Positions 33,649 to 42,156 of a DNA stretch of 64,000 nucleotides are shown piece by piece; within the stretch, counting starts at the first letter, position 1; each line of letters begins with the position of its first letter. The stretch comes from DAOPZJ01 sp964587625 (GTDB lineage Bacteria > Bacillota > Clostridia > Oscillospirales > JAKOTC01). The notes under the pieces were generated by a model. The model saw only the letters and a program-made list of their open reading frames with translations. It was not told where the DNA came from and did not search any database. The stretch spans positions 29,131 to 93,130 of the forward strand of contig CAZPLU010000006.1 in NCBI GenBank assembly GCA_964587625.1. The letters run 5' to 3'. The position numbers were made by a program, and so were the translations under genes.

Positions 33649-34653
33649 TTAAAAGATGTAATCGCTCTCGCGAACCGCGACCGGCTTGCCGCTTGCGACC
33701 GACTCGTTGACCATATAACTCAAAACCGCCGCGCGCGCCGCCTTGACCAGGCCGTTTGGGCTTTCCCTGCCGAACAAAATCGCGTCGGCGAACTGGTCGA
33801 GCTCGGACGCGTGCCCCTTGTCGACTTTATCGAAAGCCAGCGTGGTCTTGGCATGCCCCCCGAAGCCGTAATACTCCATCGCGGTGAAGTCGTTGACCCA
33901 AATGGCCTTGCCGTCGCAATAAATCTCCGTGGATTCCTTGGGAAAGGCCGCGCTGCCCGCGCTGGCGATCAGGGTCGTGCCGACCGAGCCGTCGGCGAAG
34001 GTGATTGTGACGACGGCGCTGTCGGGGATTTTGACCTTTTCGGGGTCGAGGAAGGTGCCGCCCGACGCGTAGACGCTGACCGGCGGCTTGCCGACAATTT
34101 CGCACAATAAATCGAAAATATGGCAGCCCTCGCCGACAAAGCGCCCGCCGCCCACTTTTGGGTCGTGCGTCCAGACGTCCGCGGGGAACGGCGCCTGGAT
34201 GCGGTGATAGATCATTTTTTTATGGTCGTCGTCTTTGAGCAGGTCGCGCGCGGCGACGATCATCGGCGCCATGCCCCGGTTGTAGCCGACCGTGTATTTG
34301 ACGCCGGCCTTTTTCACGGCTTCAACGACCGCGCGGCATTCCTCGCGGCTCAGCCCCATCGGCTTTTCGCACAGCACATGCTTGCCCGCATCCGCCGCCT
34401 TGACGGTCAGCGCCGCGTGGGTGTCGTGCCGCGTGCCGATCAAAACCGCGTCGATTTCGCCGTCGGACAAGATTTTTTCGATATCGGCCGTGAAATAAAC
34501 CGCTCCGACTTCTTTCGCGGTGTCCTCGGCGGCCTTTTCGCTGATGTCCATCGTTGCGCGAATCTCGTATTTCGGGTTCCTCTGAATGATGGGGATGTGC
34601 ATGGCGCGGACAAAGCTGCCGCAGCCCACCAAGCCCAATCGGACTTTATTCAT
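33649..34653 (-). CDS. Gfo/Idh/MocA-family NAD(P)-dependent oxidoreductase
   Basis: 334 residues, a standard member: RLGLVGCGSFVRAMHIPI Rossmann loop at the start, VLCEKPMGLSREE with the catalytic lysine near 95, and YTVGYNRGMAPM further on. It likely oxidises or reduces a sugar, inositol or sugar acid. It is the first gene of the 34653-30450 operon, 130 bases behind a good promoter. Substrate unknown. Confidence 0.88.
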   Translation of the reverse strand: MNKVRLGLVGCGSFVRAMHIPIIQRNPKYEIRATMDISEKAAEDTAKEVGAVYFTADIEKILSDGEIDAVLIGTRHDTHAALTVKAADAGKHVLCEKPMGLSREECRAVVEAVKKAGVKYTVGYNRGMAPMIVAARDLLKDDDHKKMIYHRIQAPFPADVWTHDPKVGGGRFVGEGCHIFDLLCEIVGKPPVSVYASGGTFLDPEKVKIPDSAVVTITFADGSVGTTLIASAGSAAFPKESTEIYCDGKAIWVNDFTAMEYYGFGGHAKTTLAFDKVDKGHASELDQFADAILFGRESPNGLVKAARAAVLSYMVNESVASGKPVAVRESDYIF

Positions 34654-34786
34654 GATATAAAACTCCCTTCACACGGTTCATCCTGTTTTGGAGTGGGTAA
34701 CCCCGCGAAAATGCTTTGCCCGTTGCCTTTTAAGCTGTTTTTATTCTTTTTCAAGCGACCGCAAAACATCTTCCGGAATCGCTTCA

Positions 34787-34815
34787 ATTATATCACAACG
34801 AAAATGAATTGTCGA
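34787..34815 (-). promoter_or_regulatory. Promoter of the Gfo/Idh-enolase-nitrilase operon
   Basis: On the minus strand TCGACA (34815-34810), 17 bases and TATAAT (34792-34787). It is divergent from the znuA promoter, whose -35 box lies only 13 bases away, so the two may affect each other. Confidence 0.6.
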
Positions 34816-34827
34816 CGAAACGATGTA

Positions 34828-34892
34828 TTGACAGCGCGGATTTTTTCGATTATAATGCGAAATATTAAGATGCAAATAAGAATGATTTGCAT
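34828..34892 (+). promoter_or_regulatory. Consensus znu promoter and candidate Zur operator
   Basis: TTGACA (34828-34833), 17 bases, TATAAT (34851-34856) is a perfect sigma-A promoter. Just downstream, ATGCAAAT and ATTTGCAT (34870-34892) are inverted around seven bases and end next to the ribosome site. The position would block transcription, and the operon ends with a Fur-family gene, so zinc-dependent autoregulation is likely. The exact motif is not a match I can assign to a known Zur box. Confidence 0.65.
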
Positions 34893-34907
34893 TCAGGAGG
34901 AGTTTCA

Positions 34908-35789
34908 TTGATAAGCGCTCGAAAACAATACCGCACCCTCGGTTCCGTGATTTCCCTTTCCATAATTCTTTTGCTCTTCACCTCCTGCGGCAAATCGCCG
35001 CAGCCGGCGCAGAATGGCAAGCCGATTATCGCGGTCACGATCGTCCCCGAGGCGACCTTTGTCCGGGCTGTCTGCGGCGACTTGGCCGATATTGTCACGC
35101 TGGTGCCGCCGGGCGGCAGTCCCGAAAGTTACGAACCCACGCCCGACGTCATGGCTCGGTTTGAAAAGGCCTCTCTCTACTTTTCCGTCGGCGTACCCAC
35201 CGAAGCCGCAAACATCCTGCCCGGTGTCCCGACCGCGACAAAGGTGATCCCGCTCGCCGTCGAAATTGCGGCCGTCTATCCCGACCGGTTGTTTGAAGAC
35301 GGCGGGCGTGACCCGCACATCTGGCTCTCCCCCAAACGAGTCAAGTTGATGGTCTCGGCGATTGCCCGCGAGATGTCGGCGCTCGACCCGGACAACGCGG
35401 CGGCTTATCAACAAAACGCCGATGCTTACCTCTTCTTACTCGACGAACTGGACAACCATCTCAAAACGACTTTCGAAAACGTTAAAATAAAAAAATTCGT
35501 GGTTTTCCACCCCGCTTTCGGCTATCTCGCCGACGACTACGGCCTGACCATGTACGCGCTCGAAGAAGAGGGCAAAGAGGCGACCGCCAGACATCTTCAG
35601 GAGGTCATCGATCTGGCAAAGGCCGAAAACATCAAAGCGATTTTTTATCAAAGCGAGATCGACAGCCGCCAATCCGCCGCATTCGCCGAAGAAATCGGGG
35701 GAAAAACCGTCCGACTTGAGCCGCTCTCGGCGGATTATATCAATAATTTGAAAACGATGGCCGATCTGATGGCAGAGGTTTTGCAATGA
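34908..35789 (+). CDS. znuA: Zinc ABC transporter substrate-binding lipoprotein
   Basis: Captures Zn2+ (or possibly Mn2+) at the outer face of the membrane for uptake by ZnuBC. 293 residues. The N-terminal hydrophobic stretch SIILLLFTSCGK ends in a lipobox-like FTSC. Metal-ligand regions are DPHIWLSPK near 140, VFHPAFGYLADDYG near 205, and the Glu/Asp region YQSEIDSRQS near 255. The His-rich loop found in many ZnuA proteins is absent. I start it at the TTG at 34908, with AGGAGG seven bases upstream; no ATG fits. The stop overlaps the znuC start (ATGA). Confidence 0.92.
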   Translation: MISARKQYRTLGSVISLSIILLLFTSCGKSPQPAQNGKPIIAVTIVPEATFVRAVCGDLADIVTLVPPGGSPESYEPTPDVMARFEKASLYFSVGVPTEAANILPGVPTATKVIPLAVEIAAVYPDRLFEDGGRDPHIWLSPKRVKLMVSAIAREMSALDPDNAAAYQQNADAYLFLLDELDNHLKTTFENVKIKKFVVFHPAFGYLADDYGLTMYALEEEGKEATARHLQEVIDLAKAENIKAIFYQSEIDSRQSAAFAEEIGGKTVRLEPLSADYINNLKTMADLMAEVLQ

Positions 35790-36583
35790 TGCGCGATGCT
35801 CCCGCCGCGCTTCAAAAAAACACCCCCGCCATCCGCGTCGAGCACCTCACGGTCTGTTACAACCGGACGCCCGCGCTCACGGACGTCTGTCTCGATGTGG
35901 CCGACGGCGAATTTTTGGGCATCATTGGCCCGAACGGCGGCGGGAAGTCGACACTGCTGAAAGCGATCTTGGGTCTTATCCCCGTCGATTCCGGCGTCGT
36001 TCAAATTTACGGTGAAGACGCCGAATTCCGTAAAGTCGGCATCGGTTATGTCCCCCAGTTCGCCGCCTTCGACAGAAAGTTTCCCATCTCGGCGCTCGAA
36101 GTTGTTTTGACCGGATTTTTAAAGGAGGGGCTCTCTCCGTTTCACCGCTACAGCGTGAGCGAAAAAAAAGCGGCTCGGCAACTCCTCGGAGAAGTCGGCA
36201 TCGCCGAACTTGCGGATCGTCAAATCTCCCGGCTCTCCGGGGGCGAATTCCAGCGCATGCTGATTGCAAGAGCATTGGCGGTCCGCCCGAAATTGCTGCT
36301 GCTCGACGAACCGACCGCCAGTGTCGACGCCGGATCCAGAGAGCAGATTTATGATCTGCTTGCAGCTCTCAACCGGAAGATGACCATCTTACTCGTCACC
36401 CACGATCTGCTCGCGGTCTCGTCGCAGATTCGGCGGCTGGCCTGCCTGAACGGGCGGCTGGTTTATCACGGCGAACCGGAGCTGAGCCGGGACGTGGTCA
36501 ACCAACTCTACGGTTGCCCGGTTGACCTGATCGCCCACGGCGTGCCGCATCGGGTGCTCAGAGAACATGAGGAGGAGCAATGA
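35786..36583 (+). CDS. znuC: Zinc ABC transporter ATP-binding protein
   Basis: 265 residues. Walker A GPNGGGKSTLLKA near 50, ABC signature LSGGEFQRM near 150, Walker B LLLLDEPTASVD near 170, and the switch histidine in VTHDLLAVS. It powers metal import with ZnuA and ZnuB. It overlaps both neighbours by four bases, indicating strict co-translation. Confidence 0.94.
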   Translation: MMRDAPAALQKNTPAIRVEHLTVCYNRTPALTDVCLDVADGEFLGIIGPNGGGKSTLLKAILGLIPVDSGVVQIYGEDAEFRKVGIGYVPQFAAFDRKFPISALEVVLTGFLKEGLSPFHRYSVSEKKAARQLLGEVGIAELADRQISRLSGGEFQRMLIARALAVRPKLLLLDEPTASVDAGSREQIYDLLAALNRKMTILLVTHDLLAVSSQIRRLACLNGRLVYHGEPELSRDVVNQLYGCPVDLIAHGVPHRVLREHEEEQ

Positions 36584-37413
36584 ATTTGTTTTCAGCCCTT
36601 TTTGAATATGCTTTTTTGCAAAAAGCCGTCCTCGCCGCCGTTTTCGCCAGCATCGTCTGCGGCGTCATCGGCGTGATCATCATCGAAAAAAAGCTCGTGA
36701 TGATGAGCGGCGGAATCGCGCATACCGCTTACGGCGGCGTCGGCCTCGGTTATCTGCTCGGTTTTGAGCCGATTTTAGGCGCGTTTTTCTTTTCAATCTG
36801 TGCCGCGCTCGGCATCGGGGTCATCCGGCGCAAAGCCGGCGCGAACTCGGACGTGGTCATCGGTCTGTTCTGGTCGCTCGGCATGTCATTGGGCATCCTG
36901 TTCATCGCCCTTACGCCGGGTTATCCGCCCGATATGAATTCTTATCTGTTCGGCAACATCTTGACGGTGACAAAAACCGAACTCTGGCTGACCATCGGAC
37001 TGACGGTGATTGTGGTACTGGTCATCGCTGTTTTGTTCGACAACTGGAAGGCCTGGATGTTCGATGAGGAATTTGCCGCAATCCTCGGCATCAAGTCGAC
37101 CTTTTTGGAATATCTGCTGTTGGTGCTTGTCGCGATGACGGTGGTCGTGCTGATCCGCCTGGTCGGCATCATCTTGGTGCTCGCGCTGCTCACGGCGCCC
37201 GCGGCAATGGCGTCGATTCTGACTTGTGATCTCAAAAGGCGGATCATCTATTCGGTTGGGCTCGGGTTGGTCTTCTCCCTCGCGGGGTTTTGGATCTCCT
37301 ACGAATTGAATTACCCATCCGGCGCGGTCATCGTCACGCTCTCCGTCGTCAGCTGCCTGGTTGCCTATGCGCTCCGGGCGTTGATCAAACCCAAAACCGG
37401 AAAAGCCGCCTGA
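36580..37413 (+). CDS. znuB: Zinc ABC transporter permease
   Basis: 277 residues with about eight hydrophobic segments, a metal-type ABC permease of the ABC-3 family. It starts with the usual MNLFSALFEYAFLQKA-like segment and contains GGIAHTAYGGVGLGYLLG near the first loop. The C terminus is LKPKTGKAA-like, cytoplasmic and basic. The ATG overlaps the znuC stop, with GAGGAG just upstream. It is the third gene of the zinc operon. Confidence 0.93.
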   Translation: MNLFSALFEYAFLQKAVLAAVFASIVCGVIGVIIIEKKLVMMSGGIAHTAYGGVGLGYLLGFEPILGAFFFSICAALGIGVIRRKAGANSDVVIGLFWSLGMSLGILFIALTPGYPPDMNSYLFGNILTVTKTELWLTIGLTVIVVLVIAVLFDNWKAWMFDEEFAAILGIKSTFLEYLLLVLVAMTVVVLIRLVGIILVLALLTAPAAMASILTCDLKRRIIYSVGLGLVFSLAGFWISYELNYPSGAVIVTLSVVSCLVAYALRALIKPKTGKAA

Positions 37414-37427
37414 AAGGAGTGCGCCGA

Positions 37428-37850
37428 ATGAACGAGCACCTGTCGTCTCTGATACGGAGCAGCGGCTTGAAAAACACCCTGCACCGCAGGGAAATCCTCG
37501 AATTGCTCGAACAAAACGACCAACCGGTCACCGCCGAGCAAGTGTATTCGAAGATGCGCGCCAAAGAGATCTCGGTCAATCTCTCCACGGTCTATCGGAC
37601 GTTGGAGACCCTATGCGAAAAGAATCTGGCCGCCAAACTGACGATTGGCGGTTCCAAAACGCTTTTTGAATTCAACAGCCATCTGCACCGCCATCATCTG
37701 ATTTGTCTCGAATGCAAAAAGATCATGACCATCAGGAACTGCCCGCTCGGCGATTACGAGCAAAAACTCGCCGACAGCACCGATTTTTCCATCACGGGTC
37801 ACAAGCTCGACGTCTACGGTTATTGTCCCGCCTGCCGAAATCGGAATTAG
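37428..37850 (+). CDS. Fur-family metalloregulator, probably Zur
   Basis: 140 residues. The N-terminal winged helix includes HRREILELLEQNDQPVTAEQ and VNLSTVYRTLETLCEK. A His-rich metal site HLHRHHLICLECKKI follows, with two CxxC pairs (CLEC and CPAC) for a structural zinc. The ATG at 37428 has AAAGGAG; the longer frame overlaps znuB. Lying at the end of the zinc-uptake operon, 14 bases after znuB, it most likely senses zinc and represses the operon. PerR or Fur specificity cannot be excluded from sequence. Confidence 0.9.
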   Translation: MNEHLSSLIRSSGLKNTLHRREILELLEQNDQPVTAEQVYSKMRAKEISVNLSTVYRTLETLCEKNLAAKLTIGGSKTLFEFNSHLHRHHLICLECKKIMTIRNCPLGDYEQKLADSTDFSITGHKLDVYGYCPACRNRN

Positions 37851-37949
37851 AAAATGGAAACTGGAAAATGGTAAAAACGGAGATTCAATTCTTTCTGCCA
37901 TTGCCCACATCAAATTTTATACGCATTGACATTTTTACAATTAAAAAAG

Positions 37950-37996
37950 TAGTGCGGGATGCCTTCATCCCGCCGAGCGGGCGTCAACCCGCAAAA
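37950..37996. repeat. CGGGATG-CATCCCG / GCGGGCG-type palindromic repeat
   Basis: GCGGGATGCCTTCATCCCGC followed by CGAGCGGGCGTCAACCCG. It is related to the elements at 30160-30215. It lies in the 37851-38459 spacer, which otherwise holds an AT-rich stretch and the tandem repeat and gap described next; no gene is visible. Confidence 0.5.
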
Positions 37997-38150
37997 AAAT
38001 TTTATGAAACCGCATTGTATGTTTTGCGTTAAATTACACATTCAGAAAAGTCGCTGCACTTATAACGATTTTCCCGTCTGTGAATTTCCCGGTCCTCATC
38101 TATGAGGGCCGTTCCCCGTTTACGAGGACTGTACCAACTTTCCAACCCCT

Positions 38151-38490
38151 ACACCGTATAAGTCGACGCGGCCGTATCCCCGCCGTAATTCGTTTGTCAT
38201 CCTGAGCGGAGCGCCGCTTGCGGCGCGAAGCCGAAGGATCTCGCCACCCGCAATCCGAATTACACCGTATAAGTCGACGCGGCCGTGTCCCCGCCGTAAT
38301 TCGTTTGTCATCCTGAGCGGAGCGCCGCTTGCGGCGCGAAGCNNNNNNNNNNNNNNNNNNNNNNNNNNNNNNNNNNNNNNNNNNNNNNNNNNNNNNNNNN
38401 NNNNNNNNNNNNNNNNNNNNNNNNNNNNNNNNNNNNNNNNNNGCCACCCGCAATCCGAATTACACCGTATAAGTCGACGCGGCCGTGTCC
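38151..38490. repeat. Tandem 111-bp repeat that copies the gnd 3' end, interrupted by a scaffold gap
   Basis: ACACCGTATAAGTCGACGCG starts at 38151, 38262 and 38462. The first two are exactly 111 bases apart. Each unit holds the last codons of gnd (ending TYTV-stop) plus a CHSERSE-type repeat (TTTGTCATCCTGAGCGGAGC). The third copy is the true gnd end. The 100 Ns (38343-38442) are a placeholder, so the real number of units is unknown. Confidence 0.85.
38343..38442. other. Assembly gap of 100 Ns
   Basis: Exactly one hundred N characters inside the tandem repeat, the conventional size for an unknown-length scaffold gap. The assembler probably broke on the repeat. Confidence 0.98.
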
Positions 38491-39905
38491 CCGCCGTGTC
38501 CCGTCCAGTTGGTGTGAAAAAACTCCCCGCGCGGCCTGTCGACCCGCTCGTAGGTGTGCGCGCCGAAATAGTCCCGCTGCGCCTGTAAAAGGTTCGCCGG
38601 AAGCCGCTCACAACGGTAGCCGTCGTAATAAGCCAGCGCCGCTGCCATCGCCGGGATTGGGATGCCCGCCGCGACCGCCGCGCCGCAGACCCTGCGCCAG
38701 CCCGCCTGCGCTTTGCCGACCGCCGCCTTGAAATAGTCGTCGAGCAGCAGATTTTCGAGGTTTGGGTTTTTAGTGAAAGCGTCTTTGATCTTGCCCAAAA
38801 ACACGCTGCGGATGATGCAGCCGCCGCGCCACATCAGCGCGATGCCGCCGTAGTTGAGGTTCCAGCCGTAAGTCGCCGCCGCCGCCCGCATCAGCGAATA
38901 CCCCTGCGCGTAAGACATAATTTTCGAGGCGAACAGCGCGTCTTTTAAATCGGCGATAAATTGTTTTTTGTCCGCGTCAATCTTCTTATCCGGACCGGTC
39001 AAAATTTTTGAAGCCGCGACCCGCTCGTCCTTCGCCGCCGAGAGGCAGCGCGCGAACACCGCCTCGGAGATCAGCGTCAGCGCGATGCCCTCGTCGAGCG
39101 CCGCGATCGCCGTCCATTTGCCGGTGCCCTTCTGCCCCGCCGTATCCAAAATTTGATCGACCGTAATTTCGCCGTTGTCGCGGTAGCCGAAGATGTCGCG
39201 GGTGATCTCGATCAGATAGCTGTCGAGCTCGCCCTTGTTGTATTCGGCAAAGACCTCATACAACTCGTCCGCGGTCAATCCGAAGCCGTCTTTTAAGAGT
39301 TGATAGGTCTCGCAAATCAGCTGCATATCGCCGTATTCGATGCCGTTATGCACCATCTTGACAAAATGCCCCGCGCCGTTTTCACCGACCCAGTCGCAGC
39401 AGGGTTCGCCGCCGGTGTGCGCGCAGATGCTCTGGAAAATCGGCTTGACCGACGGCCACGCCGCCTTTGAGCCGCCGGGCATCATGCTCGGCCCTTTCAG
39501 CGCGCCCTCCTCGCCGCCCGAGACGCCGGTGCCGATGTACAGCAGCCCCTTGCTCTCGGCATAGGCGGTTCTGCGCGCGGTGTCGAGGAAATGGGAGTTG
39601 CCTCCGTCGATCAAAATGTCGCCCGGTGCAAGCAGCGGAATCAATTGTTCGATCATGTCGTCCACCGCCTGCCCCGCCTTGATCATCATCATCACTTTGC
39701 GCGGCGCGGCGAGGTTGTCAACCAGTTCTTGCAAAGAATACGTCCCGATGATATTTTTACCCCTTGCCCTGCCCCCGATAAAGTTCGTCACCTTGTCGGC
39801 GGTGCGGTTGTAGACCGCGACCGTAAAGCCCTTGCTCTCCATGTTCATCACGAGGTTTTCACCCATGACCGCCAGCCCGATCAGCCCGATATCCGCCTTT
39901 TTCAT
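38460..39905 (-). CDS. gnd: 6-phosphogluconate dehydrogenase, decarboxylating
   Basis: Oxidises 6-phosphogluconate to ribulose 5-phosphate and CO2 with NADP+. 481 residues, the full length. N-terminal Rossmann GLIGLAVMGENLVMNMES, substrate motif GVSGGEEGALKGPSMMPGG, catalytic lysine/asparagine region HFVKMVHNGIEYGDMQ, and C-terminal YDGYRCERLPANLLQAQRD. The ATG at 39905 follows GAAAGGATT; the frame further upstream is repeat sequence. It follows the KDG-kinase-like gene, separated by a repeat. Its final codons are duplicated downstream in the tandem repeat. Confidence 0.97.
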   Translation of the reverse strand: MKKADIGLIGLAVMGENLVMNMESKGFTVAVYNRTADKVTNFIGGRARGKNIIGTYSLQELVDNLAAPRKVMMMIKAGQAVDDMIEQLIPLLAPGDILIDGGNSHFLDTARRTAYAESKGLLYIGTGVSGGEEGALKGPSMMPGGSKAAWPSVKPIFQSICAHTGGEPCCDWVGENGAGHFVKMVHNGIEYGDMQLICETYQLLKDGFGLTADELYEVFAEYNKGELDSYLIEITRDIFGYRDNGEITVDQILDTAGQKGTGKWTAIAALDEGIALTLISEAVFARCLSAAKDERVAASKILTGPDKKIDADKKQFIADLKDALFASKIMSYAQGYSLMRAAAATYGWNLNYGGIALMWRGGCIIRSVFLGKIKDAFTKNPNLENLLLDDYFKAAVGKAQAGWRRVCGAAVAAGIPIPAMAAALAYYDGYRCERLPANLLQAQRDYFGAHTYERVDRPRGEFFHTNWTGHGGDTAASTYTV

Positions 39906-39930
39906 CCTGTTACAATCCTTTCCGAATTCC

Positions 39931-39975
39931 CCTCTCTGGAGGGGTGGCACGGCGCTGCCGTGACGGGGTGGTTGT
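39931..39975. repeat. GGAGGGGTGGCACGGC-type repeat between kdgK and gnd
   Basis: CTGGAGGGGTGGCACGGCGC followed by TGCCGTGACGGGGTGG contains an inverted core (CACGGC/GCCGTG). Same family as the element near 30120. Confidence 0.65.
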
Positions 39976-39989
39976 TTATTTTTAACTTG

Positions 39990-41063
39990 TTATCTCTTGA
40001 TTCTCGCGTTCCCCTGCCAAATCGACCAAATCTGTTCCTCGTCCGCCGGAAGCGCGTAGTCGGTCGAAAGCGACACGGCCAGCGCGCCGCTCGCCCACCC
40101 GAAGCGCAAGCAGTCGGCAGGGCTCATGCCCTTTAAAATTCCGTATAAAAGCCCCCCGACGAACCCGTCGCCGCCGCCGATGCGATCCAGCACGCCGATC
40201 TCGCGCGGGGCAACCGTTTCCCAAACCCCGCCGCACAGCATCGTCGCGCCCCATAAATGGGCGTTGGCGCTGAGCACCTCGCGCAACGTGGTCGCGAACA
40301 CCTCGGCGTTGGGATACGCCTTGCGTATTTCTTCGATCATACCCTTAAAGCCGTCGAGTTTTCCGGCAAGCCCCTGCCCGCCCGCTTCCGGGCCCTTGAT
40401 GCCGAGGCACAGTTGAAAATCCTCCTCGTTTCCAAGGAGTATATCCGAAATCGAGGCGATCTCGGTGAACGCCTCGCCCAGTTGTTTTTCGCGGCCCTTC
40501 CAAAACGACGCGCGGTGGTTGAGATCGAACGAGATCAAGGTGCCGTGTTTTTTCGCGGCGCGCGCCAGTTCCAAACAAAAATCGACGGTCTGTTCCGAAA
40601 GCGCCGCGATCAATCCCGACAGGTGCAAAATCTGGACGCCCTCGCCGCCGAAAATGCGTTCAAGGTCAAAATCGTCCGCCGACAGCATTCTGCCGACCTC
40701 GCCCGCGCGGTCGTTATGCACCCGGGGCCCCCGCGCACCGTAGCCGGTGTCGGCGATGTTGAACTGGTGGCGGTAACCCCACGGCCCGCCCTGCGCGAAT
40801 TCCTTCCCCTCGCAATCGACGCCGCGGCGGCGCAGGTCGCCCTTGATGAACGCGGCGATCGGGCTGTCCTGGACAAACGCGGTCAACACCTTGGTCGGCA
40901 GCCCCAGCCCCGCCGAGACGCTCAAGACATTGCTCTCGGCGCTCGTGGCCTGCATCTGGTACGTCGTCGCGGTATGCACCGGGCCCCGGTCGGCCGGCGT
41001 GATACGCACGCCCAAGCTGGTCGGCGCGAGCAGCGCGTATTTGCAGTTCTGTCTCAGTTTCAT
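39990..41063 (-). CDS. PfkB-family sugar kinase, probably 2-keto-3-deoxygluconate kinase
   Basis: 357 residues. The C-terminal PfkB signature IGGGDGFVGGLLYGIL near 300 contains the catalytic aspartate. The N terminus has SLGVRITPADRG and SNVLSVSAGLGL, consistent with the KDG-kinase branch. It would phosphorylate KDG or a related keto-sugar acid for cleavage by an aldolase; no aldolase gene is present in the window. The ATG overlaps the PHP gene stop (ATGA), so it is coupled to it. Fructokinase or another PfkB activity is possible. Confidence 0.78.
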   Translation of the reverse strand: MKLRQNCKYALLAPTSLGVRITPADRGPVHTATTYQMQATSAESNVLSVSAGLGLPTKVLTAFVQDSPIAAFIKGDLRRRGVDCEGKEFAQGGPWGYRHQFNIADTGYGARGPRVHNDRAGEVGRMLSADDFDLERIFGGEGVQILHLSGLIAALSEQTVDFCLELARAAKKHGTLISFDLNHRASFWKGREKQLGEAFTEIASISDILLGNEEDFQLCLGIKGPEAGGQGLAGKLDGFKGMIEEIRKAYPNAEVFATTLREVLSANAHLWGATMLCGGVWETVAPREIGVLDRIGGGDGFVGGLLYGILKGMSPADCLRFGWASGALAVSLSTDYALPADEEQIWSIWQGNARIKR

Positions 41064-41941
41064 TTTTTGTTTTCCTTTCGTAAGATCAGGTCTGAAAAAT
41101 TTATTTTTTTAAACTTTTCCCGTTTCATAGTTTCAAGCACACTGTACGGAATATTCAGATTCCCGAGTCCCGTCCCGATGGCGATATGCGGTTTCATCGC
41201 CGCGTGGAAATCGGTGCCGCCGGAAATCAGCAGCCCCAATCGTTTCGCCATCGCCTGGTATTTTTCTTGCAATTCGGGCGTGTATTCGGTATAAAACCCC
41301 TCGATTCCGGCAAGCCCCGCGTCTTTTAAATCCGTCACGAATGTTTCAAGTTCGACGTCCGGTTTTCTGGTCAGGTGCAAATGCGCCAAAAACGCCATGC
41401 CGCCGATTTGATTGATCAGTTCCACGGCCTGAATTGCGGTCAAATATTGCGTATCGTCGTAGGCGGGTCTGCCGTTGGCGAGCAGCGTGTCGAAGGCGGC
41501 TTTGACCGAGGGCATGTACCCCTTGTCCACCAATACCCGCGCGAAATGCGCCCTGCACAGCATCTCGCCGCCCGCGACCCGCTCGGCCTCCTCCATCGTC
41601 ACGTCGTATCCGAGCGCCCGCAGTTTTTCGCAGTTGCGCCGGCTCCGAATCGAACGCACCTCTTTTATTTGAACCAGCGCCTCTTTCAGCGCCGGGTGGT
41701 CGATATCGATAAAATAGCCCAGAATGTGCGTCTCTGTCTCGCTCTGTGCGGACAATTCAATCCCCGGAATCACCTCAAGTCCGATTTCCGCCCCTCTTTC
41801 CATCGCCTCTTTTACGCCGTCGGCGGTGTCGTGGTCGGTCAGCGAAATGGCTTCCAGTCCGCGCGCTTTGGCGTGGCCGATCAGTTCCTTCGGTTTCATC
41901 GAGCCGTCGGAACAAGTGGAATGCGTGTGCAGGTCGATCAT
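41060..41941 (-). CDS. PHP-domain phosphoesterase (TrpH/YciV-like)
   Basis: 293 residues. It starts MIDLHTHSTCSDGSMKP, the first PHP metal motif. Further ligands are in SLTDHDTADG, PGIELSAQ and the C-terminal ISGGTDFHA. Relatives hydrolyse 3',5'-bisnucleotides or short oligonucleotides, or other phosphate esters. I start it at the ATG at 41941. An upstream ATG at 41986 has no ribosome site and lies at the repeat edge. Its genes-in-common with the KDG-type kinase suggest a metabolic role, but that is not certain. Confidence 0.85.
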   Translation of the reverse strand: MIDLHTHSTCSDGSMKPKELIGHAKARGLEAISLTDHDTADGVKEAMERGAEIGLEVIPGIELSAQSETETHILGYFIDIDHPALKEALVQIKEVRSIRSRRNCEKLRALGYDVTMEEAERVAGGEMLCRAHFARVLVDKGYMPSVKAAFDTLLANGRPAYDDTQYLTAIQAVELINQIGGMAFLAHLHLTRKPDVELETFVTDLKDAGLAGIEGFYTEYTPELQEKYQAMAKRLGLLISGGTDFHAAMKPHIAIGTGLGNLNIPYSVLETMKREKFKKINFSDLILRKENKK

Positions 41942-41984
41942 GGTTCGCGTGTTCTCCTTGGTTTTTATCTTTAAACGGAATGCC

Positions 41985-42156
41985 ATTCGCCGCTATTTGC
42001 CCGAGATCCTTCGACTTTACGCTCAGGATGACAGACGATAAACCGTTCGCCGCTATTTGCCCGAGATCCTTCGACTTTACGCTCAGGATGACAGACGATG
42101 AGCCATTCGCCGCTATTTGCCCGAGATCCTTCGACTGTGCGCTCAGGATGACAAAA
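41985..42156. repeat. Three tandem 60-bp CHSERSE-type units
   Basis: CATTCGCCGCTATTTGCCCG starts near 41985 and recurs at exactly 60-base steps (near 42045 and 42105, the middle copy having CGTTCGCC). Each carries GAGATCCTTCGACTTTACGC and AGGATGACA. The third has a GTGC variant in place of TTAC. The array fills the spacer between the LarA-like and PHP genes. Confidence 0.85.

Noticed and set aside
41985..42156. Possible CRISPR array
   Set aside because: Units are continuous 60-base copies with no unique spacers. The 111-base units at 38151 and the 46-base units at 44240 also lack spacers, and no cas genes are present.
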